The notes under the pieces were generated by a model that saw nothing but the letters and a program-made list of their open reading frames with translations, searched no databases and had not been told where the DNA came from. From JBAXAM01 sp964213355 (GTDB taxonomy: Bacteria > Pseudomonadota > Gammaproteobacteria > UBA9339), in the NCBI GenBank assembly GCA_964213355.1, contig CAXOVY010000007.1, positions 1 to 64,000 of the forward strand: a stretch of DNA of 64,000 nt, in the 5' to 3' direction. The translations under genes were made by a program, and so were the position numbers. Shown one piece after another: positions 44,557 through 55,000 of this stretch; the first letter of the stretch is position 1, and the number at the start of each line of letters is the position of its first letter.

Positions 44557-45384
44557 GTGAACTATCGACATATTTACCACTCTGGCAATTTCGCTGACGT
44601 ATTTAAACACTGCGTCTTAATTATGTTAGCCCAATCTTTGCTAAAAAAAGATAGTCCCATACTCTTTTTAGACACACACGCCGGCATTGGCAAATATGAT
44701 CTAACATCTGAAGTTGCACAAAAAACTCGCGAATATGAAAACGGCGCGGCACGAATTTACAACCTGCATAACTGTCTCCCAACCATTCAAACCTATCAAA
44801 ATATTATTCATGCAATTAATGCTCACACCAAAACATTACACTTCTATCCAGGCTCGCCGCTTATTATGCGCCAATTAATGCGTGCCCAAGATTACATGAT
44901 TTTGACCGAACTACACCAAGAGGATGTAAAATTATTAAAACGTTGCTTTTATCAGGATCAGCAAGTTGCCGTACATCTAGCGAATGGTTATCACGGCTTA
45001 AAGGCATTTTTACCGCCAAAACATGGGCGCGGCTTAATTTTAATTGACCCGCCTTTTGAGGAAAAAAATGAATTTGAACAAATCATCACCGGATTACAAA
45101 TAGCACTAAAACGTTTTCCAAATGGAATTTACATGATTTGGTATCCAATTAAAGACCCAATTGAAATAAAAGATTTTTATAAAAAATTAAAAACTATCGA
45201 GTGTAAAGGTATATTAACTACCGAACTAACAACAAGTAAAAATGTTGTGAATTTGGGATTAAACAGCTGCGGCTTAATAATAATCAACGTGCCATGGCAA
45301 TTTAAATCTGAACTAAAACCCGTTGTTTCTTGGCTAGGCAGAACTCTCGCCCTTGATCCAACCGGGGAATGTGAAATTAAATAG
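44557..45384 (+). CDS. rlmJ: 23S rRNA (adenine-2030-N6)-methyltransferase RlmJ
   Basis: SAM-dependent methyltransferase of 275 residues that makes m6A2030 in 23S rRNA. Typical N-terminus NYRHIYHSGNFADVFKHCV; SAM-binding region LFLDTHAGIGKYDL; catalytic DPPFE motif (LILIDPPFEEKNEFEQ). The start is a GTG at 44557. Not essential in E. coli. Convergent with murA. Confidence 0.93.
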   Translation: MNYRHIYHSGNFADVFKHCVLIMLAQSLLKKDSPILFLDTHAGIGKYDLTSEVAQKTREYENGAARIYNLHNCLPTIQTYQNIIHAINAHTKTLHFYPGSPLIMRQLMRAQDYMILTELHQEDVKLLKRCFYQDQQVAVHLANGYHGLKAFLPPKHGRGLILIDPPFEEKNEFEQIITGLQIALKRFPNGIYMIWYPIKDPIEIKDFYKKLKTIECKGILTTELTTSKNVVNLGLNSCGLIIINVPWQFKSELKPVVSWLGRTLALDPTGECEIK

Positions 45385-45420
45385 GATCTTATAAATTCGG
45401 TAGCCGCGGGTTTTTCCCAA

Positions 45421-46686
45421 TTATTTTGCAGGTACTCTGTGTATCTTTGCTCCAAGCTGCTCCAGCTTTTCTTCGATACACTCGTATCCCCTATCGATAT
45501 GATAAATTCGATCAACAGTTGTTTGTCCTTCAGCCATAAGACCAGCCAAAACTAAACTTGCCGAAGCACGCAGATCCGTGGCCATAACAGGAGCACCAAC
45601 CAGCATTGGTTTACCAACCGTAGTCGCCACATTACCATGCAACATAATATCAGCACCCAAACGATGTAATTCCTGCACATGCATGAATCGATTTTCAAAA
45701 ACTGTTTCAGTGATGCTACTTTCTCCCTGAGCCACACAATTCATCGCCAGCATTTGTGCTTGCATATCAGTCGGAAATTCTGGATATGGCGCTGTACGAA
45801 TAGTAACTGCTTTTGGTTGACGCCCGCCCATATCCAATTCAATCCAATCTAAACCAGTAGTAATTAAAGCACCAGCTTCAGTAAACTTTTTAAGCACTGC
45901 CATCATTGTTTGTGGAGCCACATTCTTTAACTTCACCCGACCACGCGTAATCGCACCTGCAACTAAATAAGTTCCTGCTTCAATACGATCTGGCAATATT
46001 TTATATTCACCACCATGTAGGCGATCAACCCCCTCAACAATTAAAGTGTCAGTGCCAATACCAGAAATTTTTGCACCCATCACATTTAAAAAATTTGCTA
46101 AATCACATACTTCAGGTTCGCGCGCAGCATTTCTGATAATGGATGTGCCTTCAGCCAGCACTGCAGCCATTAAAATATTTTCTGTTCCAGTAACCGTAAC
46201 CAGATCAGTAGTAATTTCAGTCCCTTTTAAACGACCAGCTACTGTTGCTTCAATATAACCATTTTGAATATCTATTTTAGCACCCAGCGCTTCCATCCCT
46301 TTTAAGTGCTGATCAACCGGACGAACACCAATAGCACAACCACCAGGAAATGATACTCTCGCCCTACCAAAGCGCCCCAAAAGAGGTCCAAGCACGAGAA
46401 CCGATGCACGCATGGTTTTAACCAAATCATATGGTGCAAAAAATTTATTCACTGAGCGCGCATTAGCTTCGATCGCCATACCTTCATGCACCAATAAATC
46501 CACACCCATACAGCCCAGCAGTTCCATAGTTGTAGTAACATCATGTAAGTGTGGAACATTACGAATTACAACCGGTTCATCGATTAATAATGTCGCAATT
46601 AAAATTGGCAATACAGCATTTTTTGCACCAGAAATACGCACTTCACCATCTAAGGGGACACCGCCAGTAATTACTAATTTTTCCAT
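45421..46686 (-). CDS. murA: UDP-N-acetylglucosamine 1-carboxyvinyltransferase MurA
   Basis: First committed step of peptidoglycan synthesis (enolpyruvyl transfer to UDP-GlcNAc), cytoplasmic, 421 residues. Lys22/Asn23 (SGAKNAVLPIL) and the active-site loop PGGCAIGVRPVDQH with Cys117 are present, so it should be fosfomycin-sensitive. It ends the mla operon, as in E. coli where murA follows mlaFEDCB (with ibaG between; not present here). Confidence 0.96.
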   Translation of the reverse strand: MEKLVITGGVPLDGEVRISGAKNAVLPILIATLLIDEPVVIRNVPHLHDVTTTMELLGCMGVDLLVHEGMAIEANARSVNKFFAPYDLVKTMRASVLVLGPLLGRFGRARVSFPGGCAIGVRPVDQHLKGMEALGAKIDIQNGYIEATVAGRLKGTEITTDLVTVTGTENILMAAVLAEGTSIIRNAAREPEVCDLANFLNVMGAKISGIGTDTLIVEGVDRLHGGEYKILPDRIEAGTYLVAGAITRGRVKLKNVAPQTMMAVLKKFTEAGALITTGLDWIELDMGGRQPKAVTIRTAPYPEFPTDMQAQMLAMNCVAQGESSITETVFENRFMHVQELHRLGADIMLHGNVATTVGKPMLVGAPVMATDLRASASLVLAGLMAEGQTTVDRIYHIDRGYECIEEKLEQLGAKIHRVPAK

Positions 46687-46699
46687 ACTTTTATAGTTC

Positions 46700-47002
46700 T
46701 CATTTTATAATTTCTAAAGACAAAATTTCTTCCAACCCGCTTGCTCCGATCAAATCTAAAAGCTGCTTCGGTAAATTAATAAACGAAATTTTTCTACCCT
46801 TACCTTTAGCATAACGAACCCATGCGACCAACAAAGCAACACCAGCGTTATCACCAAAAGTTACCTTGCTTAAATCAAAAACTGGACTCAAGCTCTGCCT
46901 GATAAAAACACAGCCACGTCGATTGAGTTCAGCAGCAGTAGCAAAACTAAGCTCACCATTTACATGAATATTATCAATATCACTCACCTCAATTGAATTC
47001 AT
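46700..47002 (-). CDS. mlaB: MlaB-like STAS-domain protein
   Basis: A 100-residue STAS domain (HVNGELSFATAAELNRR, FDLSKVTFGDNAGVALLVAW) that stabilises the MlaFE ABC transporter for phospholipid transport across the envelope. The conserved threonine/serine switch region is DNAG rather than the common DSAG. The start at 47002 has AGG five bases upstream and lies one base after mlaC; ATGs further upstream would overlap mlaC. Confidence 0.85.
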   Translation of the reverse strand: MNSIEVSDIDNIHVNGELSFATAAELNRRGCVFIRQSLSPVFDLSKVTFGDNAGVALLVAWVRYAKGKGRKISFINLPKQLLDLIGASGLEEILSLEIIK

Positions 47003-47003
47003 A

Positions 47004-47606
47004 TTACCTGCGAGCATTATTTGCATGTAACTTCTGTACCAACACCTCTAAACCACCTTGACGTAGTGTACTTGCAAATTGTGAGTTATAATTTTTTATA
47101 ATACTTACGCCGTCCACACTAAAATCATAAATCAACCACCGCTCTCCTTGCTGTGTCAAGCGATACTGCATTTGAATTGGTGGCCCGTTTTTCAATAATA
47201 AATCACTATCAATCTGCACCCGATCACTAATCCCGCCACGAATTGGATAAAACTTAATTGTTTCACCATCATACGATTGCAATGCCGAAGAATAAGTACT
47301 AATCACATAACGAGTAAACTCTTTTATAAATTGCCCTTGCGTACTACTTGTAGCCTTTTGCCAATAGTCGCGCCCAACAACCGCACGCGACATACTAAGT
47401 AAGTCAAAATGTGGCACTAAAACCCGATTCACCAAATCATAAACCAATTTATCATTATGTTTTAAATTGCCAATGTGTTTATCGAGCTCATGTAGCATCT
47501 GACCTGAAGTACTTTTGAGCATAGCAAGTGGTGCTGGATCAACCGCAAAGCTAGAAGCACAAAACAATATACCAAAGGCAGCAACCAAAATTTTTATCAA
47601 CTTCAT
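47004..47606 (-). CDS. mlaC: Periplasmic phospholipid-binding protein MlaC
   Basis: Periplasmic lipid carrier of the Mla pathway, 200 residues, with signal peptide (KLIKILVAAFGILFCASSFA). Tol-tol-Ttg2 domain: VLVPHFDLLSMSRAVVGRDYW, FIKEFTRYVISTY, and GERWLIYDFSVDGVSIIKNY. The start at 47606 has TTGGAG nine bases upstream; a TTG five codons earlier is not needed. It shuttles phospholipids between the MlaD complex and the outer membrane. Confidence 0.93.
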   Translation of the reverse strand: MKLIKILVAAFGILFCASSFAVDPAPLAMLKSTSGQMLHELDKHIGNLKHNDKLVYDLVNRVLVPHFDLLSMSRAVVGRDYWQKATSSTQGQFIKEFTRYVISTYSSALQSYDGETIKFYPIRGGISDRVQIDSDLLLKNGPPIQMQYRLTQQGERWLIYDFSVDGVSIIKNYNSQFASTLRQGGLEVLVQKLHANNARR

Positions 47607-47653
47607 AGTTATAATCTCCAATTTTCATTAAACATCTTACAAAATTTTTGTCT

Positions 47654-48124
47654 CTATTTCTTATTACCATCTCCTAGTTTATACATCAACTGCCCAATCA
47701 AATTCTCGAGCACAATCGCTGGCTGCGTGTCTATTATTACAGAGCCCTCTTTAAGATCAGATCCCTCATACCCAGGAATTAATTCGATATAATTCGCACC
47801 AATTAAACCTGCAGTTAAAATTTTTGCAGTTGTATCTGAAGGTAATTTGTTCTGCCGTTTATCAATACGCATTCCTACATTGGCTTTAAAGCTATGGCTA
47901 TCAATATCAATACTATCAACCTCACCAATACGTACGCCAGCAATAGTCACTGGTGCACGCACTTTTAAATCGCCGATATTATCAAAAATTGCGCTGACGT
48001 GAAAAGAAACACTCTTAGAATATTGGCTAAGACCACTTACCTTGAACGCTAGCGCAAACATAGCAAGAATTCCAGCAAGAATAAACAAACCAACTAAAAA
48101 TTCTACTATCCGTTTGCCAAGCAT
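47654..48124 (-). CDS. mlaD: MlaD, MCE-domain subunit of the Mla phospholipid transporter
   Basis: Inner-membrane anchored MCE protein, 156 residues: one N-terminal helix (about 7-27) and one MCE domain (VRAPVTIAGVRIGEVDSID, GLIGANYIELIPGYEG). MlaD forms a hexameric ring through which lipids pass. AGGAGG lies just before the ATG, which overlaps the mlaE stop by one base. A longer upstream frame is inside mlaE and not used. Confidence 0.93.
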   Translation of the reverse strand: MLGKRIVEFLVGLFILAGILAMFALAFKVSGLSQYSKSVSFHVSAIFDNIGDLKVRAPVTIAGVRIGEVDSIDIDSHSFKANVGMRIDKRQNKLPSDTTAKILTAGLIGANYIELIPGYEGSDLKEGSVIIDTQPAIVLENLIGQLMYKLGDGNKK

Positions 48125-48906
48125 TACCAACCTCCTAACATAAATGATGTCAAAATAAAATCTAAGCCTAACACTGACAAGGAACCATATACTACTGTTT
48201 TCGTGGTGGCACGGCCAATTCCAGCTGCAGTTGGCACGGTATAATAACCTTGATAAACCGCAACCCAAGTTATCACTATACCAAATACTAGCCCTTTAAT
48301 AATACCGTTAACAACATCATTACGAAAATCAACTGACGCTTGCATATTAGACCAAAACTGCCCTGCGTCAACTCCCAGCCAATCCACACCAACTAGGTAG
48401 CTACCAAATACCGCCATAATACAAAAAATCGCAATTAAAATCGGCATTGAAATTACACCAGCCCAAAAACGTGGAGCAATTATGCGCCACAGCGGATCAA
48501 CTGCCATCATTTCCATACTAGCCAACTGTTCAGTCGCTTGCATCAAACCTATTTCTGCGGTCAAAGCTGATCCTGCCCGTCCAGCAAACAATAAACCACC
48601 AATCACGGGCCCAAGTTCGCGTACCACACTAAGCGCCACTAATTGCCCAAGCTGCGATACTGCTCCAAACCGTTGCAAAATATTATAACCCTGCAAAGCA
48701 AGCACCATCCCAATAAACAAACTGGAAACAACTATAATTACAACCGATAACACCCCAACACAATAAATTTGTTCTATCACTAACGGAAATAGTTTTATTA
48801 CCCGTGGCCGGCGAAAAATTGTCCTAAGTAAAAACACACCCGATAAACCAATATGTTCGCAAAACTGCAAACCCATACACCCTAAATTTTCAATCCAGGT
48901 AATCAC
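48124..48906 (-). CDS. mlaE: MlaE, permease of the Mla phospholipid transporter
   Basis: A 260-residue inner-membrane permease with about five or six helices. Conserved segments: RELGPVIGGLLFAGRAGSALTAE, MEMMAVDPLWRIIAPRFWAG and GIGRATTKTVVYGS. The start is a GTG overlapping the mlaF stop (GTGA). Two copies pair with MlaF in the inner membrane. Confidence 0.94.
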   Translation of the reverse strand: MITWIENLGCMGLQFCEHIGLSGVFLLRTIFRRPRVIKLFPLVIEQIYCVGVLSVVIIVVSSLFIGMVLALQGYNILQRFGAVSQLGQLVALSVVRELGPVIGGLLFAGRAGSALTAEIGLMQATEQLASMEMMAVDPLWRIIAPRFWAGVISMPILIAIFCIMAVFGSYLVGVDWLGVDAGQFWSNMQASVDFRNDVVNGIIKGLVFGIVITWVAVYQGYYTVPTAAGIGRATTKTVVYGSLSVLGLDFILTSFMLGGW

Positions 48907-49697
48907 AGTAATAAATCCTCACTATAGTTTTTCGCCGGATAACGAAACGGCACTGGACCATCTGCCAAACCACTGATGAATTGATTTATGAGCGGTGATT
49001 TATCATGCATAATCTGCCGGGCTGTACCCTCACCAATTATCTTACTATCAGCAATTATATAAACATAGTCAGCAATACTGATGGTTTCAGCAACATCATG
49101 CGAAACTATAATCGATGTTAATCCCAATATATCATTTAAGTGTTTAATCAATTTTACAAGCACGCCCATAGTAATCGGATCTTGACCGGTAAATGGCTCA
49201 TCATACATCATAAGCTGTGGATTTAGAGCCAAAGCACGCGCCAAAGCTACTCGCCGAGCCATACCACCAGAAAGTTCACTTGGCATCAATTCACGTGCGC
49301 CTCGCAAACCAACCATTTCAAGTTGAATCAATACCACATCACGGATCATGTCTTCGGGTAATTTAGTATGTTCACGCAGTGGAAAAGCAACATTTTCAAA
49401 AACACTAAGATTAGTAAATAACGCTCCACTTTGAAACAACACCCCCATCAAGCGTCTCATTCTATAAAGTGCCGGCTGGTTTAAACTATGAATATTAACA
49501 TTATTAACCAAAACTTTTCCAAGTTGTGGACGCAGCTCGGCGCCGATTAAACGTAAAATTGTGGTTTTACCTGCACCGCTTGGACCCATAATTGCAATGA
49601 TTTTTCCGCGTGGAATATTCAGACTTACATCTTTAAATATCCAACGATCATCACGAACAAAATGCAGGTTATTTATTTCAATAAAGTTGTCAGACAT
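48903..49697 (-). CDS. mlaF: MlaF, ATPase of the Mla phospholipid transporter
   Basis: ABC ATPase of 264 residues: Walker A GPSGAGKTTILRL, signature LSGGMARRVALARAL, Walker B MMYDEPFTGQD and H-loop VSHD. First gene of the mlaFEDCB-murA operon, divergent from kdsD as in E. coli. It keeps the outer membrane asymmetric by powering phospholipid movement. Confidence 0.95.
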   Translation of the reverse strand: MSDNFIEINNLHFVRDDRWIFKDVSLNIPRGKIIAIMGPSGAGKTTILRLIGAELRPQLGKVLVNNVNIHSLNQPALYRMRRLMGVLFQSGALFTNLSVFENVAFPLREHTKLPEDMIRDVVLIQLEMVGLRGARELMPSELSGGMARRVALARALALNPQLMMYDEPFTGQDPITMGVLVKLIKHLNDILGLTSIIVSHDVAETISIADYVYIIADSKIIGEGTARQIMHDKSPLINQFISGLADGPVPFRYPAKNYSEDLLL

Positions 49698-49803
49698 GAT
49701 TTTATAAAATTTTATTATTATGAACTATAAAAAATTGCCAATATTGCCAATATGTTACATAAATTATTTTTAAAAATCTACTCTATTCCAATAAATACTA
49801 ACT

Positions 49804-49812
49804 TGTTATAAT
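49804..49812 (+). promoter_or_regulatory. Extended -10 promoter of kdsD-kdsC-lptC
   Basis: TGT-TATAAT (49804-49812) is a consensus extended -10 element 28 bases before the kdsD ATG. The -35 is poor, as expected for this promoter class. Confidence 0.6.
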
Positions 49813-49840
49813 ACATCAAAATTTTTCATACTTAAAATTC

Positions 49841-50815
49841 ATGCACAACACAAAAAAAATCATCCAATTGGCATGCACCGTTTTGGAAACTGAAGCACAA
49901 GCAATCTTAAATTTGCGTGATCGCATTGGCGACAATTTTATTCAGACCTGTAAATTACTGCTTGCATGTGACGGTCGTATTATTGTAACCGGCATTGGTA
50001 AATCCGGACATATTGCTAACAAAATTGCGGCGACTTTTGCTAGCACCGGCAGTCCAGCGTTTTTCATGCATCCTAGCGAAGCAAGCCACGGAGATATTGG
50101 CGTAATCACAAAAAAAGATGTTGTCATAGCCATTTCAAATTCCGGGAAGACCGAAGAAATAATTGCAATTTTACCAGTAATAAAATTGCTGGGCGTACCA
50201 CTAATTAGCATCACCGGCAATCCAAATTCTACTTTGTCTAAATTAGCCAATGTTAATTTAGACGTCAGCATTGAAAAAGAAGCCTGCACACTAGGTTTAG
50301 TACCAACTGCAAGCACTACAGCAAGCTTAGCTATGGGTGATGCCCTAGCAGTGGCTTTACTTGAAGCCCGCGGCTTTACTACTGAAGATTTTGCCCGCTC
50401 ACATCCAGGTGGAACTTTGGGCAGGCGCTTGCTACTACGTGTTGATGACCTGATGCGCACGGGGGGTGCCATTCCAAAAGTAAAAAAAGATAGCTTGTTA
50501 TCCGCAGCTCTGATCGAAATGTCACGTAAACGCATGGGCATGACAACAATAGTTAATGACGATGGCACCCTAGCTGGAATTTTTACTGACGGCGACTTGC
50601 GCCGCGTACTAGATAAAAATTTAGATGTGCATACAACAAAAGTTGCTGCAGTAATGACGACAAATTGCAAAACCATTGCACTAGACATACTTGCAGTCGA
50701 AGCCGTCAAAATAATGGAAGAGCATCAAATCATGACTCTAGTTGTCACTGATAAAAATCACATGCCAATCGGCGCAATCCATATGCATGATTTATTGAAA
50801 TCTGGGTTAGTATAA
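49841..50815 (+). CDS. kdsD: D-arabinose-5-phosphate isomerase KdsD
   Basis: Converts ribulose 5-phosphate to arabinose 5-phosphate for the LPS sugar Kdo; 324 residues. SIS domain (VTGIGKSGHIANKIAATFAS, HPSEASHGDIGVI, AISNSGKTEEI) followed by two CBS domains (about 205-324). The length and domain order match KdsD rather than single-SIS isomerases. Confidence 0.95.
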   Translation: MHNTKKIIQLACTVLETEAQAILNLRDRIGDNFIQTCKLLLACDGRIIVTGIGKSGHIANKIAATFASTGSPAFFMHPSEASHGDIGVITKKDVVIAISNSGKTEEIIAILPVIKLLGVPLISITGNPNSTLSKLANVNLDVSIEKEACTLGLVPTASTTASLAMGDALAVALLEARGFTTEDFARSHPGGTLGRRLLLRVDDLMRTGGAIPKVKKDSLLSAALIEMSRKRMGMTTIVNDDGTLAGIFTDGDLRRVLDKNLDVHTTKVAAVMTTNCKTIALDILAVEAVKIMEEHQIMTLVVTDKNHMPIGAIHMHDLLKSGLV

Positions 50816-50821
50816 CAAAAT

Positions 50822-51304
50822 ATGAAAACACATAAAAAACTAAAACACTTGAATATCAAACTACTGATCCTGGACGTCGATGGAGTTTTGACCGATGGTA
50901 AAATTTATATTTCCGACAACGGCATAGAAACTAAAAGTTTTAATATCCAAGATGGTTTGGGATTAAAATTGTTATTAAATAATGCTATCAATGTCGCCGT
51001 TATTTCCGGTCGTAAATCTAATGCCACTAAAATACGCGTGCGTGAACTTGGAATTAAGCATGCTTACTTTGGCGTTGCGGATAAAATTAAAATCTTTAAT
51101 TCATTAAAAAAGAAGTTATGCCTAAAAAACGAAAATATTGCTTGTATCGGTGATGACCTTCCAGATTTACCAATTATACAGCAAGTTGGTTTTAGTATTG
51201 CCGTAGCCAATGCGGTACCAGAAATACGCAAGATTGTAGATTACACAACAAAAAATAAAGGCGGTGACGGTGCGGTGCGTGAAGCTTGCGATATGATTTT
51301 ATGA
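50822..51304 (+). CDS. kdsC: 3-deoxy-D-manno-octulosonate 8-phosphate phosphatase KdsC
   Basis: HAD phosphatase of 160 residues that releases Kdo from Kdo-8-phosphate. Motif I LILDVDGVLTDGKIYI, motif II VISGRKS, motif IV GDDLPDLPII. It begins six bases after kdsD and overlaps lptC (ATGA). No HAD cap domain, as usual for this tetrameric family. Confidence 0.95.
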   Translation: MKTHKKLKHLNIKLLILDVDGVLTDGKIYISDNGIETKSFNIQDGLGLKLLLNNAINVAVISGRKSNATKIRVRELGIKHAYFGVADKIKIFNSLKKKLCLKNENIACIGDDLPDLPIIQQVGFSIAVANAVPEIRKIVDYTTKNKGGDGAVREACDMIL

Positions 51305-51879
51305 ATACAAAAAATATATTTATTACAATCGTTTTACTTGCTATATTTTCGAGCGTTAGTATTTTAGCTTTACTCGAAGCAAAAAAAATCACCAGTAGTC
51401 ACACCAATGCTGCTGATGCCCCTGATTTTTTCATGACTAATACTACCTATGTACAGTTTGATCAAAATGGTAATGTTAACAATCAATTTTATGCGAGCAA
51501 AATTATACACTTTACCAGTAACAATAATTATACCTTCGATAATCCTCGCATGAAAATGTATAATACCAATGAGCAACCATGGGACATTACTGCAAATAAA
51601 GGACGAAGCGAGGGGGGCAAATCTAAAGTCTATCTTTGGGATAATGTTAAAGTAGTGCAAACTGCCAGCCATGAAACTACCGACTTTGACATTACTACTA
51701 CTTCTCTCACCGTTTATCCCAACATTAAATTTGCTGAAACTAGCGACGGCGTCATTATTATTCAGGGCAAAAGTATTGCTAAAGCAGTCGGCGCTAAAGC
51801 TGATTTCAAGTCTGGAACCGTAAGCTTACTATCTAGTGTTGAATGTGAATATCAGGCAGAGCAAACGCCAGCCAACTAA
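51301..51879 (+). CDS. lptC: LPS export protein LptC
   Basis: Bitopic inner-membrane protein of the Lpt bridge, 192 residues: N-terminal helix (about 7-26) and periplasmic beta-jellyroll (YVQFDQNGNVNNQFYASKI, NEQPWDITANKGRSEGG, LTVYPNIKFAETSDGV). It normally precedes lptA and lptB; here the block stops after lptC, and the next gene is the opposite-strand TpsA. Confidence 0.92.
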   Translation: MNTKNIFITIVLLAIFSSVSILALLEAKKITSSHTNAADAPDFFMTNTTYVQFDQNGNVNNQFYASKIIHFTSNNNYTFDNPRMKMYNTNEQPWDITANKGRSEGGKSKVYLWDNVKVVQTASHETTDFDITTTSLTVYPNIKFAETSDGVIIIQGKSIAKAVGAKADFKSGTVSLLSSVECEYQAEQTPAN

Positions 51880-51992
51880 CGATCACATTACTTTCACCGC
51901 TTCACTCATGGATAAATGGTATGTTTTGAGAGCAGCCATCTCCTCGTCAACGACGCCTCGTGTACTTCGCATCTTCTCTCAAATGACTCTAC

Positions 51993-52044
51993 GCTGACTA
52001 AAGATTTTTAGCACTCACTTCTCATTCTGCTAAAAATCGTCAGC
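51993..52044. terminator. Long inverted repeat between lptC and tpsA, probable bidirectional terminator
   Basis: GCTGAC...GATTTTTAGCA (51993-52013) pairs with TGCTAAAAATC-GTCAGC (52028-52044), a 17-bp stem with a four-base bulge. It lies between the convergent ends of lptC and tpsA and overlaps the tpsA stop. T-rich arms but no clean T-run, so terminator function is inferred. Confidence 0.5.
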
Positions 52045-55000
52045 TATCTTGGATATCCACTTCGCCTTCGCCTCCGCTTCTCTTTCCATGGCTAGCAACG
52101 GTTATCTTTGAGCTATTTGGGATAACAACAAGTGACGGTAATAAGACCATTTTAGTAACAATTATGGCAGTATTTCTATATGCCCTATGTCTTGATAATC
52201 TCAGGTTATGAACGCCTGTTTTTAGATCAGGCACAGGTGGTGCTAGACCGGGTATAATTGGTAGTAGTGTGCCAGTGATATTATCCAAGATGCCACCGGA
52301 ATCTATTTTAATAGCAGGAATAGCAGGCAGAATTGTCAGCTTCCCCGGAATTAAATTAACAGTATAGTTTTCTGCAATTCCTCCGGAAAGGTATATCGTA
52401 TACGTCCCTGCTGGTGAATTAATTGTTGCATTAGTCGACTCTAATAACCCGCTAACCACACCTGACGTATCCCCACCAACAAATCCTGCATAAGCAACAG
52501 TCAATGCTGGAATGGCTTCTCCAGCTTTAATAGTAGCGTCATTAGCTGTAATAGTTAGCGGAGCTGGAGTGATATTAGTTGTGGTTGTTGGAGCACCTAC
52601 AAATGATAATGAATACTTATAAGCATCACCACCAATTAAAAATGAGTTGATTAAACTCACTGTTTTGCCACTAGCCACATTCTTATCTGAAAATGTTGCC
52701 ACGGCACTTAAGCTGACATCATCGCCGATAATCGGAGTATGTAGAGTCAAGCTACTAGCATTAATGGTTGCTGCACTGTTTCCATCGTATGGTTTATCAT
52801 TAGCAGTAAAGCTGCCATCGATAGTTAAGATTGTGCCAGTTGTTATGTTAGCAGTGGTTGTAGGAGCACCTGTAAACGACAATGAGTAATTACTTGCGTC
52901 GCCTCCAGTTAAAGTTGAACTAGTTAAACTTACTACTTTATTATTAGCTACATTTTTATCTGAAAATGTTGCTATGGCATTTAAGTTAACACTATCACCG
53001 CTAATCGGAGTCTGCAGAGTTAAGTTGTTAGCACTAATGGTTGCTGCATTAGTGCCATCGTATGGTTTATTGTTAGCAGTAAAGTTACCACCGATAGTTA
53101 AAGTTAGAGGATTGATAGTAGCTGTGGTTGTTGGCGCACCTGTAAATGATAATGAATAATTGTCTTTATCAGCTCCAGTTAAAGTTGAGCCAGTTAAACT
53201 CACTGTTTTACCACTAGCCGCAGTCTTATCTGAAAATGTTGCTATGGCATTTAAGTTAACACTATCACCGCCAATCGGAGTCAGTAGAGTTAAATTATTA
53301 ACACTAATGGTTGCTGTGTTGTTTCCATTGTATGCTTTATCATTAGCAGTAAAGTTACCACCGATAGTTAAAGTTAGAGGATTGATAGTAGCTGTGGTTG
53401 TTGGCGCACCTGTAAATGATAATGAATAATTGGGAGCATCCTTACCAATTAAAAATGAGTTGATTAAACTCACTGTTTTGCCACTAGCCACATTCTTATC
53501 CGAAAATGTTGCCACGGCACTTAAGCTAACATCATCACCGATAATCGGAGTATGTAGGGTAAAGCTACCAGTACTAATGGTTGCTGTGTCGTTTCCATCG
53601 TATAGCTTATCATTAACGGTAAAGCTGCCGCTTATAGTTAAGGGTGTTCCTATGGGAGCTATGTTAGCAGTAGTTGTGGGAGCACCTATAAATGATAATG
53701 AATAATTGTCTTTATCAGCTCCGATTAAAGCTGAACTAGTCAAACTTACTACTTTATTATCAGCTATATTTTTATCTGAAAACGTTGCTACGGCACCTAA
53801 GCTGACATCATCACTGCCGATCTTAGTCTGCAGAGTTAAATTGTTAACACTAATGGTTGCTGCATTAGTGCCATCGTATGGTTTATCGCTAGCAGTAAAG
53901 TTGCCACCGATAGTTAAAGATAGAGGATTGATAGTAGCTGTGGTTGTTGGCGCACCTGTAAACGACAATAAGTAATTACTTGCGTCGCCTCCAGTTAAAG
54001 TTGAGCTAGTTAAACTCACTGTTTTACCACTAGCCGCAGTCTTATCTGAAAATGTTGCTATGGCATTTAAGTTAACACTATCACCGCCAATCGGAGTCAG
54101 TAGAGTTAAATTATTAACACTAATGGTTGCTGTGTTGTTTCCATTGTATGCTTTATCATTAGCAGTAAAGTTACCACCGATAGTTAAAGTTAGAGGATTG
54201 ATAGTAGCTGTGGTTGTTGGCGCACCTGTAAATGATAATGAATAATTGGGAGCATCCTTACCAATTAAAAATGAGTTGATTAAACTCACTGTTTTGCCAC
54301 TAGCCACATTCTTATCCGAAAATGTTGCCACGGCACTTAAGCTAACATCATCACCGATAATCGGAGTATGTAGGGTAAAGCTACCAGTACTAATGGTTGC
54401 TGTGTCGTTTCCATCGTATAGCTTATCATTAACGGTAAAGCTGCCGCTTATAGTTAAGGGTGTTCCTATGGGAGCTATGTTAGCAGTAGTTGTGGGAGCA
54501 CCTATAAATGATAATGAATAATTGTCTTTATCAGCTCCGATTAAAGCTGAACTAGTCAAACTTACTACTTTATTATCAGCTATATTTTTATCTGAAAACG
54601 TTGCTACGGCACCTAAGCTGACATCATCACTGCCGATCTTAGTCTGCAGAGTTAAATTGTTAACACTAATGGTTGCTGCATTAGTGCCATCGTATGGTTT
54701 ATCGCTAGCAGTAAAGTTGCCACCGATAGTTAAAGATAGAGGATTGATAGTAGCTGTGGTTGTTGGCGCACCTGTAAACGACAATAAGTAATTACTTGCG
54801 TCGCCTCCAGTTAAAGTTGAGCTAGTTAAACTCACTGTTTTACCACTAGCCGCAGTCTTATCTGAAAATGTTGCTACGGCACCTAAGCTGACATCATCAC
54901 CGCCAATCGGAGTCAGTAGAGTTAAAGTATTAGTATTAATGGTTGCTACACTGTTTCCATTGTATGTTTTATCATTAGCAGTAAAGCCACCACCGATAGT

